A stretch of 64,000 bases of DNA from Mongoliitalea daihaiensis. GTDB taxonomy: Bacteria; Bacteroidota; Bacteroidia; Cytophagales; Cyclobacteriaceae. Below the pieces are notes generated by a model. The model saw only the letters and a list, made by a program, of their open reading frames with translations. It had not been told where the DNA came from and searched no databases. The stretch covers positions 2,764,001 to 2,828,000 of the forward strand of contig NZ_CP063779.1 of assembly GCF_021596945.1 (NCBI RefSeq), written 5' to 3'. Of this stretch, positions 29,490 through 38,552 are shown one piece after another. The position numbers were made by a program, and so were the translations under genes. Position 1 is the first letter of the stretch, and every line of letters begins with the position of its first letter.

Positions 29490-30392
29490 TAAAATCTAAA
29501 ATGAAAAGGTCCACGAATGGCACTAATTACACGAAGGGTGTCATAGGAGTTTGATTTTAAATAGCTGGCTTTTGCTTTTAATTAATTGCCTATGCTACAA
29601 ATTTTAGCTCGCTAGCTCGCGATTCCACTAATATTTTGTCATAATTTCCTTTGGTTTCGGTGCTTTCTGCGAGAGACAGAAAAAAGTCCACGAATGGCAC
29701 TAATTACACGAAGGGTTTTTATGGGAGTTTGGTTTTAAATAGTTGGCTTTTGCTTTTAATTGATTGCCTATGTCTATGAATTTTAGCTCGCTGGCTCGAG
29801 ATTTCACTAATTTTCTGTTATCATTTTTCTATGCTTTCGGTGCTTTCTGCGAGAGACAGAAAAAAGTCCACAAATGGCATGAATAAATACGAGTTTAAAT
29901 TTAAAATCTACCTTCTAAAATCTAAAGTAGAAAGGTCCACAGATTACGCAGATTTTCACAGATAGAGGTAAATTGATAGTCTTTTTGGGGGTAGGAAGGA
30001 TGTTATGATTGGGTTGACTTTTTTAATTTGCTCGCAAGGCTCGGGGATTTCCACGAATCCACAACTAAAATCTAAAATGAAAAGGTTCACGAATGGCACT
30101 AATTACACGAAGGGTGTCATAGGAGTTTGATTTTAAATAGCTGGCTTTTGCTTTTAATTAATTGCCTATGCTACAAATTTTAGCTCGCTAGCTCGCGATT
30201 CCACTAATATTTTGTCATAATTTCCTTTGGTTTCGGTGCTTTCTGCGAGAGACAGAAAAAAGTCCACGAATGGCACTAATTACACGAAGGGTTTTTATGG
30301 GAGTTTGCTTTTAAATAGTTGGCTTTTACTTTTAATTAATTGCCTATGTCTATGAATTTTAGCTTGCTGGCTCGAGATTTCACTAATTTTCT
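29490..30392. repeat. Non-coding repeat array A with a 327-bp direct duplication
   Basis: Bases 29490-29816 recur at 30066-30392 with about half a dozen mismatches (constant offset 576). Each copy holds two sub-units of about 177 bp that start GTCCACGAATGGCACTAATT, contain a GCTCGCTAGCTCG-like segment, and end with CTTTCTGCGAGAGACAG. A further degenerate unit starts at 29866. Stop codons occur in all frames and no gene is supported in the 1.2 kb between metG and the acylase gene. The family recurs as array B at 33.8-34.8 kb. Confidence 0.85.
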
Positions 30393-30632
30393 ACCATGGT
30401 TTTTCTGCGCTTTCTGTGTATTCTGCGAGATTTCTACATCTACAATCTGCCCTCTAAAATCTAAAATCAGTTTCCAATCCGCGCCTGCTTGCATCCGTCT
30501 CATCCGCGTTCCCATGACGGAATAGCTTTTGAAAATTACCAATTATCAAAAAGTATTGCATCCAAATCATGCTTTTAGGTAGCTTTCCGATAAGTTCTTA
30601 TCTTAAGCATTCCAATTGAAAAATTAATACCC

Positions 30633-32834
30633 ATGATACACCCCTCTTACTTTCAAAAGATTCTTTTGCTTGTTGTCATTTTTTGTTGCTCACTTATTAC
30701 CTTCCCCAGTATTGCCCAATTGTCGGATGTACAGCGATGGGAGCAAAGGGCTTCGCAGGTCGAGATTTTTAGGGATGGATTTGGAGTACCGCATATTTAT
30801 GGCAAAACAGATGCAGATGCGGTTTTTGGGATGATTTATGCACAATGCGAGGATGATTTCAACCGAGTGGAAATGAATTATATCACAGCCATGGGTAGAA
30901 TGGCGGAAGTGGAAGGGGTGAAGGAGTTATATGCCGATTTTCGGATGAAGTTGTATATCGATGAGGCAGTGGTCAAAAAAGAGTATCAACAAGCACCGGA
31001 ATGGTTGAAACAATTGATGGATGCTTGGGCAGATGGGATTAATTTCTTTCTACATACTCATCCCGAAGTCAACCCCAAACTGATCACCAAATTCGAACCA
31101 TGGATGGCCTTGACATTTTCGGAAGGAAGTATAGGAGGAGATATTGAAACCATTTCTGTAAATCAACTGAAGGCTTTTTATGATAAAGAATTTCAGGCTT
31201 CACTCGTTTATCAAGAACGTAATTTTGACGAAGAACCCAAAGGTTCCAATGGTTTTGCCATTGCACCTCAGCTGTCATCAACAGGGAATGCTTTATTGAT
31301 GATCAACCCGCATACGTCTTTTTATTTTAGACCGGAAGTTCACATGGTCAGTGAGGAAGGATTAAATGCTTATGGAGCGGTGACTTGGGGACAGTTTTTT
31401 ATCTACCAGGGTTTTAATGAGTATAATGGTTGGATGCATACTTCCGCCAAGGCTGATGCAATAGACCACTTTGCTCTGACAGTGGAGCAAAGAAATGGGA
31501 GGTATCATTACAAATTTGGAGAGGAGTGGAGACCTCTGATGGAAAAGCCGATAGCATTGACTTACAAGGAAGATGGACGACAATTCAAGAGAACTATTAC
31601 GGCTTACTACAGCCATCATGGTCCCGTTATCAGAGAAGAGGATGGAAAGTGGGTTGCCATTGCGTTGATGGTGGAACGAGAGAAGGCACTCACTCAATCT
31701 TATCTCCGTACCAAAACTACCAATCATCAGGAGTTTAGGGCGATCATGGACCTGAAAACCAACAGTTCCAATAGTACCATGTATGCTGATAGAGACGGGA
31801 ATATTGTGTATTACCACGGGAATTTTGTTCCTAGAAGAGATCCCTCTTTTGATTGGAGAGGAGTGGTAGATGGCAGTAACCCGGCTACTGATTGGCAAGG
31901 TTTACACGACGTTTCAGAGTTACTTTACCTAGAAAATCCAATGACCGGGTGGATTCAGCACTGTAATTCTGACCCATTTAATGCACTTGGAAAGGCTAGT
32001 CCGAAGCGTTCAGATTTCCCTGCTTATGTGGCATGGGATGTAGAAAATGCTCGGGGCATCAATGCGGTCCGAATTTTGGAACAGCCTAGAAAATGGACCA
32101 TTGAATCCATGATCTATGAATTGGCTTATGATCCGCATATAGTAGCTTTTGAGCCATTGGTACCTGTGTTGAAAAAGGCTTTCGATGAATTACCTGTAAG
32201 TGATCCAAGGAAATCGCAGCTTCAATCAGCAGTGGATACACTAGTCGCTTGGGATCTGAAAACCCATGTGAATTCGGTAGCCACATCAGTAGCGGTCTTT
32301 TGGGGCAATCAATTGATGGGAATGGGTAGAGGTTTAGATAGACCTTGGGATGCTTATGTATTTGATTATTTGGCGGAGCATTTAACTCAGAAGCAATTGA
32401 TCGATGCATTGGATAAAGCTGTAGCCAAATTAGGTGAAGATTTTGGTCAATGGAATACGCCTTGGGGAGAGATCAACCGATTTCAACGGGTGACGAATGC
32501 CATTCAGGGGAAGTTTTATGACGAGTTGCCAAGTTTACCTGTAGGATTTAATTCATCCATGTGGGGTTCTTTAGCCGCTTATGGGAGTCGGGCTTATCCA
32601 AATACCAAACGCTTTTATGGGAATGTGGGCAATAGCTTTGTAGCAGCCGTGGAGTTTGGTGAGAAAGTAAAAGCCAAATCCATCTTGGCAGGGGGACAGT
32701 CAGGGAATCCTTTTTCTCCTCATTTTGTAGATCAGGCGGAGATGTACACCCAGGCCCAATTTAAAGATGTCTTCTATTATCGGGAAGATGTGGAGCAACA
32801 TGCCCGTAAAAAATACAAGCCTGGACAACGCTAG
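30633..32834 (+). CDS. Penicillin-acylase-family (Ntn) amidase
   Basis: A secreted N-terminal-nucleophile hydrolase of the penicillin G / acyl-homoserine-lactone acylase family. The 733 residues begin with a signal peptide (cleavage near residue 29, SIAQ). The alpha-chain segment contains IFRDGFGVPHIYG (45-57) and YAQCEDDFNR. The autoproteolytic nucleophile is S205 in KGSNGFAIAP, followed by NPHTSF. Downstream NSVA and FNSSMWG blocks are also seen. Substrates in the family include beta-lactams, acyl-homoserine lactones and acyl peptides; which one applies here cannot be read from sequence. It is flanked by repeat array A and the convergent traB-like gene. Confidence 0.9.
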   Translation: MIHPSYFQKILLLVVIFCCSLITFPSIAQLSDVQRWEQRASQVEIFRDGFGVPHIYGKTDADAVFGMIYAQCEDDFNRVEMNYITAMGRMAEVEGVKELYADFRMKLYIDEAVVKKEYQQAPEWLKQLMDAWADGINFFLHTHPEVNPKLITKFEPWMALTFSEGSIGGDIETISVNQLKAFYDKEFQASLVYQERNFDEEPKGSNGFAIAPQLSSTGNALLMINPHTSFYFRPEVHMVSEEGLNAYGAVTWGQFFIYQGFNEYNGWMHTSAKADAIDHFALTVEQRNGRYHYKFGEEWRPLMEKPIALTYKEDGRQFKRTITAYYSHHGPVIREEDGKWVAIALMVEREKALTQSYLRTKTTNHQEFRAIMDLKTNSSNSTMYADRDGNIVYYHGNFVPRRDPSFDWRGVVDGSNPATDWQGLHDVSELLYLENPMTGWIQHCNSDPFNALGKASPKRSDFPAYVAWDVENARGINAVRILEQPRKWTIESMIYELAYDPHIVAFEPLVPVLKKAFDELPVSDPRKSQLQSAVDTLVAWDLKTHVNSVATSVAVFWGNQLMGMGRGLDRPWDAYVFDYLAEHLTQKQLIDALDKAVAKLGEDFGQWNTPWGEINRFQRVTNAIQGKFYDELPSLPVGFNSSMWGSLAAYGSRAYPNTKRFYGNVGNSFVAAVEFGEKVKAKSILAGGQSGNPFSPHFVDQAEMYTQAQFKDVFYYREDVEQHARKKYKPGQR

Positions 32835-32851
32835 TCCAGGCTCTTATGTAT

Positions 32852-33712
32852 TTATCGTACCGGTTCAACAGTGTAACCTGCATTTCGGAGGAGTTGGATG
32901 ACTCCTTTTTCGGAGGGGAGATGGCCTGCGCCAACTGCGATAAAGGTGCTTTCTTGTTTGATCAGTTGCTCAATTTTTGGGATCCAATCTAGGTTACGTT
33001 GGTCGATTAAAATCGCTCCATATTCACCTGTCAATCCATCGGCAGTAATAATTTCTTGAAGTTTACCCAGATCTTCTGCTGTATAGGCATCTACCATACC
33101 TTTGAATTCCTCAGCACTGGCATCGGTAAGAATCATGTTAGACAAATCTGCAATCTGACGTTCTAACGGTATTTTATCAAAAAGACTGATCTGATAAGTA
33201 GCAGTTTCCAAACCTTCCATAGGAATCTTCCATTCTTGGGATTTATTGGTAAAAAAGAGCTCATAGCTATCGGGTGTTTCACAAGGGAGTTGCTTCATCA
33301 GTACCATAGTGGATAGAATGAACGGTTTCATAATCCCGATTTGTGCCAAGCCCATGCCATAGTTATCCGATAGAAATGCATCTAATGCTGCTTGGGCTTC
33401 GGGGTCAAATTCATTTTGAATATTGTAGAAATCAGCATTCATAGAGTTTTGCTGCATTTCCTGCACCAGCATAGGGTCGGACATGTTCAATTCCAAGACA
33501 ATTTTTTTGCTGGATTGCAAGGCCGAAAGGATGCGCTCGTCCATTTTAAAATCTTCCGGACAAATCACATGAATGGTGCCGAAAAGATAGGATGGCTGCT
33601 CGAGTCCATTGTCAGAAATTTTCCACAACAAGGAATTTTCTAACGGCTGTTGAGCAATGGCAGGGAATAGTTGGATCAAAATAAAGATCCAGAGTAAAAC
33701 GGATTTTCTCAT
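32852..33712 (-). CDS. TraB/GumN family protein
   Basis: A 286-residue exported protein of the TraB/GumN (Tiki-like) superfamily. A signal peptide (to about IAQ, residue 21) is followed by the family strand SYLFGTIHVICPEDF, a VLELNM segment and a C-terminal AVGAGHLPSEKGVIQLL block carrying the conserved GxxH. Animal Tiki members are metalloproteases; bacterial members have no proven function. It converges with the acylase gene (17 nt between stops). Its upstream side is repeat array B, and no clear promoter was seen. Confidence 0.88.
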   Translation of the reverse strand: MRKSVLLWIFILIQLFPAIAQQPLENSLLWKISDNGLEQPSYLFGTIHVICPEDFKMDERILSALQSSKKIVLELNMSDPMLVQEMQQNSMNADFYNIQNEFDPEAQAALDAFLSDNYGMGLAQIGIMKPFILSTMVLMKQLPCETPDSYELFFTNKSQEWKIPMEGLETATYQISLFDKIPLERQIADLSNMILTDASAEEFKGMVDAYTAEDLGKLQEIITADGLTGEYGAILIDQRNLDWIPKIEQLIKQESTFIAVGAGHLPSEKGVIQLLRNAGYTVEPVR

Positions 33713-33819
33713 AGGTTTTTAGTTCTCACAGATAAAACGGATATGGCGGATTGAACGCAGATCTAAATTTAAGGAAAAAATTGGAGATGGAACGCGGATG
33801 ATGTAGATGCTTTACATCT

Positions 33820-34800
33820 CGAATTTTTGCCACTAAGGCACGAGGGCACAAAGTTATAGTCCACGAATGGCACGAAATTGCACGAAGGATTTTGGTTGGA
33901 TTAGAGGCTTGAAAAACTCTGTGATCTCTCCGTAAACCTTTGCTTTCTTAGCGGTAAAAAAGTCCACAGATTGACAAAGATAGGTGGTTATTTGGAGTTG
34001 TTCGTATTAAATAGGATTAGCTGGTTATTTTTGTTTAGTTGGATTTGCTCGCATGGCTCGTGGATTTCCACAAATCTTAAAATCTAAAATCTTAACTCTA
34101 AAATAAAAAGGTCCACGAATGACACGAAGGATTTTGGGAGATGGTGAGGATAAGGTTAAGTTAGTTAAATGGATAGTTTTTTAATTTGCTCGCATGGCTC
34201 GTGGATTTCCACAAATCTAAAATCTAAAATCTTAACTCTAAAATAAAAAGGTCCACGAATGGCACGAAATTGCACGAAGGATTTTGTTGGAGATTAAGAT
34301 GGTGGTCATAGCTTACAAGCTGGAAAAATTTTGTATTCTCTGCCTAAACCTTTACTTCTTTGGCGGTTCAAAAAGTCCACATATTTCACAGATTGGCACA
34401 GAATGAGGGGTTGCTTGGGAGATAGTGTGGTTAAGGTTAAGTTAGTTAAATGGATAGTTTTTTAATTTGCTCGCATGGCTCGTGGATTTCCACCAATCTA
34501 AAATCTAAAATCTTAACTCTAAAATAAAAAGGTCCACGAATGACACGAAATTGCACGAAGGATTTTGGTTGGATTAGAGGCTTGAAAAACTCTGTGATCT
34601 CTCCGTAAACCTTTGCTTTCTTACCGGTAAAAAAGTCCACAGATTTCACAGATTGGCACAGAATGAGGAGTTGCTTGGGAGATAGTGTGGTTAAGGTAGT
34701 TAAATGGACAGTTTTTTAATTTACTTGCATGGCTCGTGGATTTCCACAGATCTAAAATCTAAAATCTAAAATCTAAAATCTAAAATTCAAAATCTATTCA
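33820..34800. repeat. Non-coding repeat array B (same family as array A)
   Basis: At least four copies of a unit starting near TTTGCTCGCATGGCTCGTGG (34044, 34195, 34466 and, degenerate, 34719) continue into TTCCACAAATCTAAAATC and GGTCCACGAATGGCACGAA. A stretch of more than 100 bp beginning at 33859 recurs at 34532 (offset 673) with few differences. A second motif, GTCCACAGATTTCACAG, alternates with it. The motif GTCCACGAATGGCAC is shared with array A. The 1.27-kb gap holds no supportable gene. Confidence 0.82.
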
Positions 34801-34978
34801 AATCCGCCAAGATCCGATCGATCTGTGAGAACCTTGTAATATTTGTCACAGAAAAGCTCACTTAAAAAGTAGACTTTTGAATCATTACCTAATTTGGGGA
34901 AGTCTATGGTTGTCGTTGCAGCATGGATTTTCCTGAAAAGGTATTAAATTCAATTAAAATCATTAACAACACCCACGT

Positions 34979-36676
34979 ATGAACCTAACCAAACGATCAT
35001 TTCTAAAGAAACTAGGCGCACTGAGTGCAGGAACAGGATTGATAGGAGCAGGAGCACTGCAATCTTCTTGCAGTAGCAATACTGACAATCAGATAGTTTC
35101 TGGAGAAATGGATCCACCTGCTGCATTTAAAGTTACAATTTTACAGACCACCGATGTGCATTGTCAGATTCATCCTCACGATGAACTGTATTGGGAGAAT
35201 GGAGAAAAAGTCTTTAAAAAAGCTGGAGGCTATGCCAATATGCATGCCTTTATTCAACAGCAACGAGCACAAGCAGCGCATTCGTTTTTGGTAGATACAG
35301 GGGATATGTTTCAGGGATCTATGCTTTCTGTCAAAACCAAAGGCGAAGCGATAGTACCCATTTTGAACGCTATGTCTTATGATTTGTATTCGCCTGGCAA
35401 CTGGGAGGTTGTGTACAATAAAAAGCCCATGCAGAAACTCATGGGTGCTTTGACAGCAGGGAAAGTTTGTGCCAATATGTACCATGATTTGGGTAATGGA
35501 GAGCGTGGAGAATTGATTTTTCCTCCCTACCATATCTGGACCGTGAATGGGGTGAAGTTTGGTTTTATTGGATACAATGATCATTTGGTTCCAAGAAGAC
35601 AGTCTCCAGGATACAGCGAAGGAATTATTTTCACCAGACCAGAAGCTAACTTAGCGCATTATGTAGATGTATTGAGAAATCAGGAAGGATGTGCTTTTGT
35701 AGCGATTATGTCTCATATCGGACTTTCTCAAGAAATAGCACTTTCAAATAATCCAGCTTGTGAAGGGGTAGATTATATCTTGGGAGCGGATACCCATGAA
35801 CGCGTTCGCAAGCCTATCCAAGGGAAATATGCCAAAGTGGTGCAGCCGGGTGCTTTTGGGTCATTTTTAGGGAAATTGGAGTTGCAGGTGAACGATGGAA
35901 AAGTTGTTGGCGAAACTTACGAATTATTGGATGTGTTGGCTGATACGATTGAACCTTCCCCTCGCATCAGTAGAATTGTGGAGGAAGTAGAAAAGCCATT
36001 CAAAGAGGAAATCAATCGGGTAGTTGGTTACAGTACGATTCCGCTTTATAGGTATTTTGTTATTGAAAATCCTATTGACACCATGGTAGTGGATGCTGTG
36101 AAATGGCAGTTGCCCGATGTAGATATTGCGTTGTCTAATGGTTTCCGTTTCTGTCCTCCAAACGTCACTCCCGATGAAACCGGAAATATTCCGATTACAA
36201 GAGGCAATGTGTACGATATGCTTCCAGTAGATTCCATCGTGCGTGTAGGTGAGGTTACTGGGCAGCAATTGATGGATTGGATGGAAGTGGAGTTAAACAA
36301 CGTTTTTGCAGAGGATGCCAATAGACGTTTTGGAGGTTGGGTGACTAAGTTCAAGGGTATGGAGATTACCTTCAATGCTTTTGGTGAACAAGGAAAGCGG
36401 GTGCAGTCCATGATTATCAAAGGAGAACCTGTTGATTTGAATAAAACCTATACAATATCTGCTTGCGAACGAGAAGGAGATCCTGCGGATGTAGTTTGTA
36501 GAATGAACAATGTGAAAAATGTGCAAAATACAGAACATACCCTACATGGAGTGATGTTGGCTTACCTAGAAGCAAATTCTCCTGTATCTCCAACTCCAAG
36601 AGGAGATGCTCGGGCATTGGATGCTCCGGCTACTTTATTGTCCCAAGTGACAGGAGTGGATTATGAGTTTCATTGA
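34979..36676 (+). CDS. SoxB/5'-nucleotidase-like exported metallophosphoesterase
   Basis: A 565-residue lipoprotein: the signal carries a Tat-like TKRSFLKK and a lipobox ending at C31 (LQSSC). The metallophosphoesterase domain has D59-x-H61 in TTDVHCQ, GDMFQG at 108-113 and SH (245-246). The usual GNHE motif reads GNWE (140-143) and the usual GGHTH reads GADTHER (269-275), both closer to the SoxB/thiosulfohydrolase branch. A C-terminal 5'-nucleotidase domain (about 340-540) with PCR-type SNGFRF (379-384) and GNVYDMLP is present. Substrate is therefore uncertain: nucleotides or a sulfur compound. No sox genes are nearby. Monocistronic. Confidence 0.85.
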   Translation: MNLTKRSFLKKLGALSAGTGLIGAGALQSSCSSNTDNQIVSGEMDPPAAFKVTILQTTDVHCQIHPHDELYWENGEKVFKKAGGYANMHAFIQQQRAQAAHSFLVDTGDMFQGSMLSVKTKGEAIVPILNAMSYDLYSPGNWEVVYNKKPMQKLMGALTAGKVCANMYHDLGNGERGELIFPPYHIWTVNGVKFGFIGYNDHLVPRRQSPGYSEGIIFTRPEANLAHYVDVLRNQEGCAFVAIMSHIGLSQEIALSNNPACEGVDYILGADTHERVRKPIQGKYAKVVQPGAFGSFLGKLELQVNDGKVVGETYELLDVLADTIEPSPRISRIVEEVEKPFKEEINRVVGYSTIPLYRYFVIENPIDTMVVDAVKWQLPDVDIALSNGFRFCPPNVTPDETGNIPITRGNVYDMLPVDSIVRVGEVTGQQLMDWMEVELNNVFAEDANRRFGGWVTKFKGMEITFNAFGEQGKRVQSMIIKGEPVDLNKTYTISACEREGDPADVVCRMNNVKNVQNTEHTLHGVMLAYLEANSPVSPTPRGDARALDAPATLLSQVTGVDYEFH

Positions 36677-36764
36677 TGCATATCATTTCTCTAACTAAAG
36701 CGGCTTTCTGAAAAATAAAAATTCAGTTTTGTAGCTCAAGTAAATTACTAATTTAGGTTTTATC

Positions 36765-36821
36765 CTTTGTGACTTAGTGTCTTTGTGGCTTAAAATGCCA
36801 CGAAGGCTCTAAGGCACAAAG
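36765..36821. repeat. 57-bp inverted repeat
   Basis: Two 25-bp arms (36765-36789 and 36797-36821) match at 21 positions and surround the 7-nt loop TTAAAAT. The left arm begins CTTTGTGACTTAG and the right arm ends CTAAGGCACAAAG. No T run follows, so it is not a standard terminator. It lies in the 314-bp gap between the 5'-nucleotidase-like and pqaA-like genes; shorter relatives (CACTAAGGCACGAGGGCACAAAG) occur near 33830. Confidence 0.75.
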
Positions 36822-36990
36822 CCTCTTGTCATATAGTTTAAAATGTGTTTTAATGATTTGCTGAAGGGAAAGTCTCCTGCATGTTGAAATAAATGGTCAT
36901 TCCATTTTTGATATTTTTTTAATCTGAAAATACGGAGTTTTCCAGTTTTGATTTTTTTCCAGTATCTTTTGTCTTTAAAATCAAGACGAT

Positions 36991-38436
36991 ATGAACCGAC
37001 AATTGACCCGACGATTTTCGATAGCCTTTGTACTTTTCTTTTCTTTGTGGGCATGTACCAGTAAGGTTGAAGTCATCCCCAGTTCTTCCGTGGATAGCTT
37101 TCACTTGTTGGAGGCCTATGTGATGGCAGATGATCCAGCTTTTTCTTATGAATTGGTACATTCTACCAGCAATGAAGCCTATGATTACCATGTGGTACGC
37201 ATGGTCTCTCAGACATGGTTGACTACCGAGGAAGTAAATGAAACCGAGTGGTGGCATTATGTTTCTTTCGTAGTTCCCAAAAATGCCAGTTTTGAAACAG
37301 GCTTCTTGTGGATAGGGGGAGGCGCGATAGAATCACCTTTGCCAGAAGAACCCAATCCCATCATTTTAGAAGCCGCCCTTCGCACGAATTCGGTGGCTGC
37401 AGAAATTCACAATGTTCCTTTTCAGCCACTGACGTTTTTGGATGATGACAAAGGCCCTCGCTACGAAGATGATATCATCGCTTATGGTTGGAGGAAGTTT
37501 ATGGAAGGTGGTGCTAAGGATGAAGATGCTAGATGGCTTTTGCGCTTGCCTATGACCAAAGCTGCTAAGCTGGCCATGGATGTGGTGGTGGAAATAGTGG
37601 GAGAAAAGTACGAACTTCCATTGAACCATTTTGTGGTTTCGGGGGCATCTAAAAGAGGTTGGACTACCTGGACTACGGCTGCTGTTGACAAGCGAGTGGT
37701 GGCCATGGCGCCTATTGTAATTGATCTTTTGAATTTGGAGGAATCATTTCAGCACCATTGGAGGAACTATGGGTATTGGGCTCCGGCGGTCACTTCTTAT
37801 GTCAATGAGGATATCATGGACTGGCAAGGTTCCCTAGAGTTTGAGCGCTTACTTTCCATTACCGAGCCCTATTCATTCAAAGAGAAGTTTGCAGATATAC
37901 CCAAATTAATCGTTAATGCAGCTGGTGATGAATTTTTTCAGCCGGATAGTTGGAAGTTTTACTGGGATGAGTTGCCCGGTGAAAAGCACTTGATGTATGT
38001 ACCCAATTATGGGCATGATTTACGGAATTCTGATGCTTTGGCAAATGTATTGTCCTTTTATGCTTCTATTTTGAATCAATCCTCTAGACCTACCTATGAG
38101 TGGAGTATCCAAGATAATTCCATTGTGTTACAAACAGATCCGAATCAAAAGCCAGCTTCCATCAAGTTGTGGTCGGCGAGCAATGAAAAGGAGCGAAACT
38201 TTATGATTGATCGCTTTGGCCCTCATTGGACAGCTTCTGAGGTCTTGATCAATGAAAGTGGTCGCTACGAAATTCAGATTCCTACTCCTGAAATAGGCTA
38301 CACAGGATACTTTGTAGAAGTCACCTATCCTGGTCAGATTCCTATAAAAATCACAAGTGGAGTGGAGGTTTTGCCGAGGGAATATCCCTTTGAAACCTAT
38401 GTTCCATCTAAGGCTTTGGGAACACCAAGCCAATGA
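36991..38436 (+). CDS. PhoPQ-activated pathogenicity-related (PqaA-type) protein
   Basis: A 481-residue exported alpha/beta-hydrolase-like protein of the PqaA family. The N-terminus is a lipoprotein signal (FFSLWAC, Cys about residue 22). Family landmarks are EWWHYV, WIGGGA, the VSGASKRGWTTW nucleophile-elbow-like block (about residues 216-227) and VDLLN-like text in IVIDLLNLEESFQHHW, followed by LIVNAAGDEFFQPDSW and NYGHDLR, which may supply the Asp and His of a triad. The name comes from Salmonella PqaA; no PhoPQ link is implied here. Enzymatic activity unproven. Confidence 0.88.
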   Translation: MNRQLTRRFSIAFVLFFSLWACTSKVEVIPSSSVDSFHLLEAYVMADDPAFSYELVHSTSNEAYDYHVVRMVSQTWLTTEEVNETEWWHYVSFVVPKNASFETGFLWIGGGAIESPLPEEPNPIILEAALRTNSVAAEIHNVPFQPLTFLDDDKGPRYEDDIIAYGWRKFMEGGAKDEDARWLLRLPMTKAAKLAMDVVVEIVGEKYELPLNHFVVSGASKRGWTTWTTAAVDKRVVAMAPIVIDLLNLEESFQHHWRNYGYWAPAVTSYVNEDIMDWQGSLEFERLLSITEPYSFKEKFADIPKLIVNAAGDEFFQPDSWKFYWDELPGEKHLMYVPNYGHDLRNSDALANVLSFYASILNQSSRPTYEWSIQDNSIVLQTDPNQKPASIKLWSASNEKERNFMIDRFGPHWTASEVLINESGRYEIQIPTPEIGYTGYFVEVTYPGQIPIKITSGVEVLPREYPFETYVPSKALGTPSQ

Positions 38437-38552
38437 CAAAGGGATGCATGCACATTCTTTACCAATTAACCCTTATTTCGCCCGATTAGCAGGGCTAATT
38501 TTGAAGAGGAGTTTGTGAATTGTACCTTCGGATATACCTAATTTGATACGCT

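Noticed and set aside
30336-30542. Short open frames inside the repeat arrays (also 34446-34649)
   Set aside because: They fall in repeated non-coding sequence, occur on both strands and have no domain-like features.
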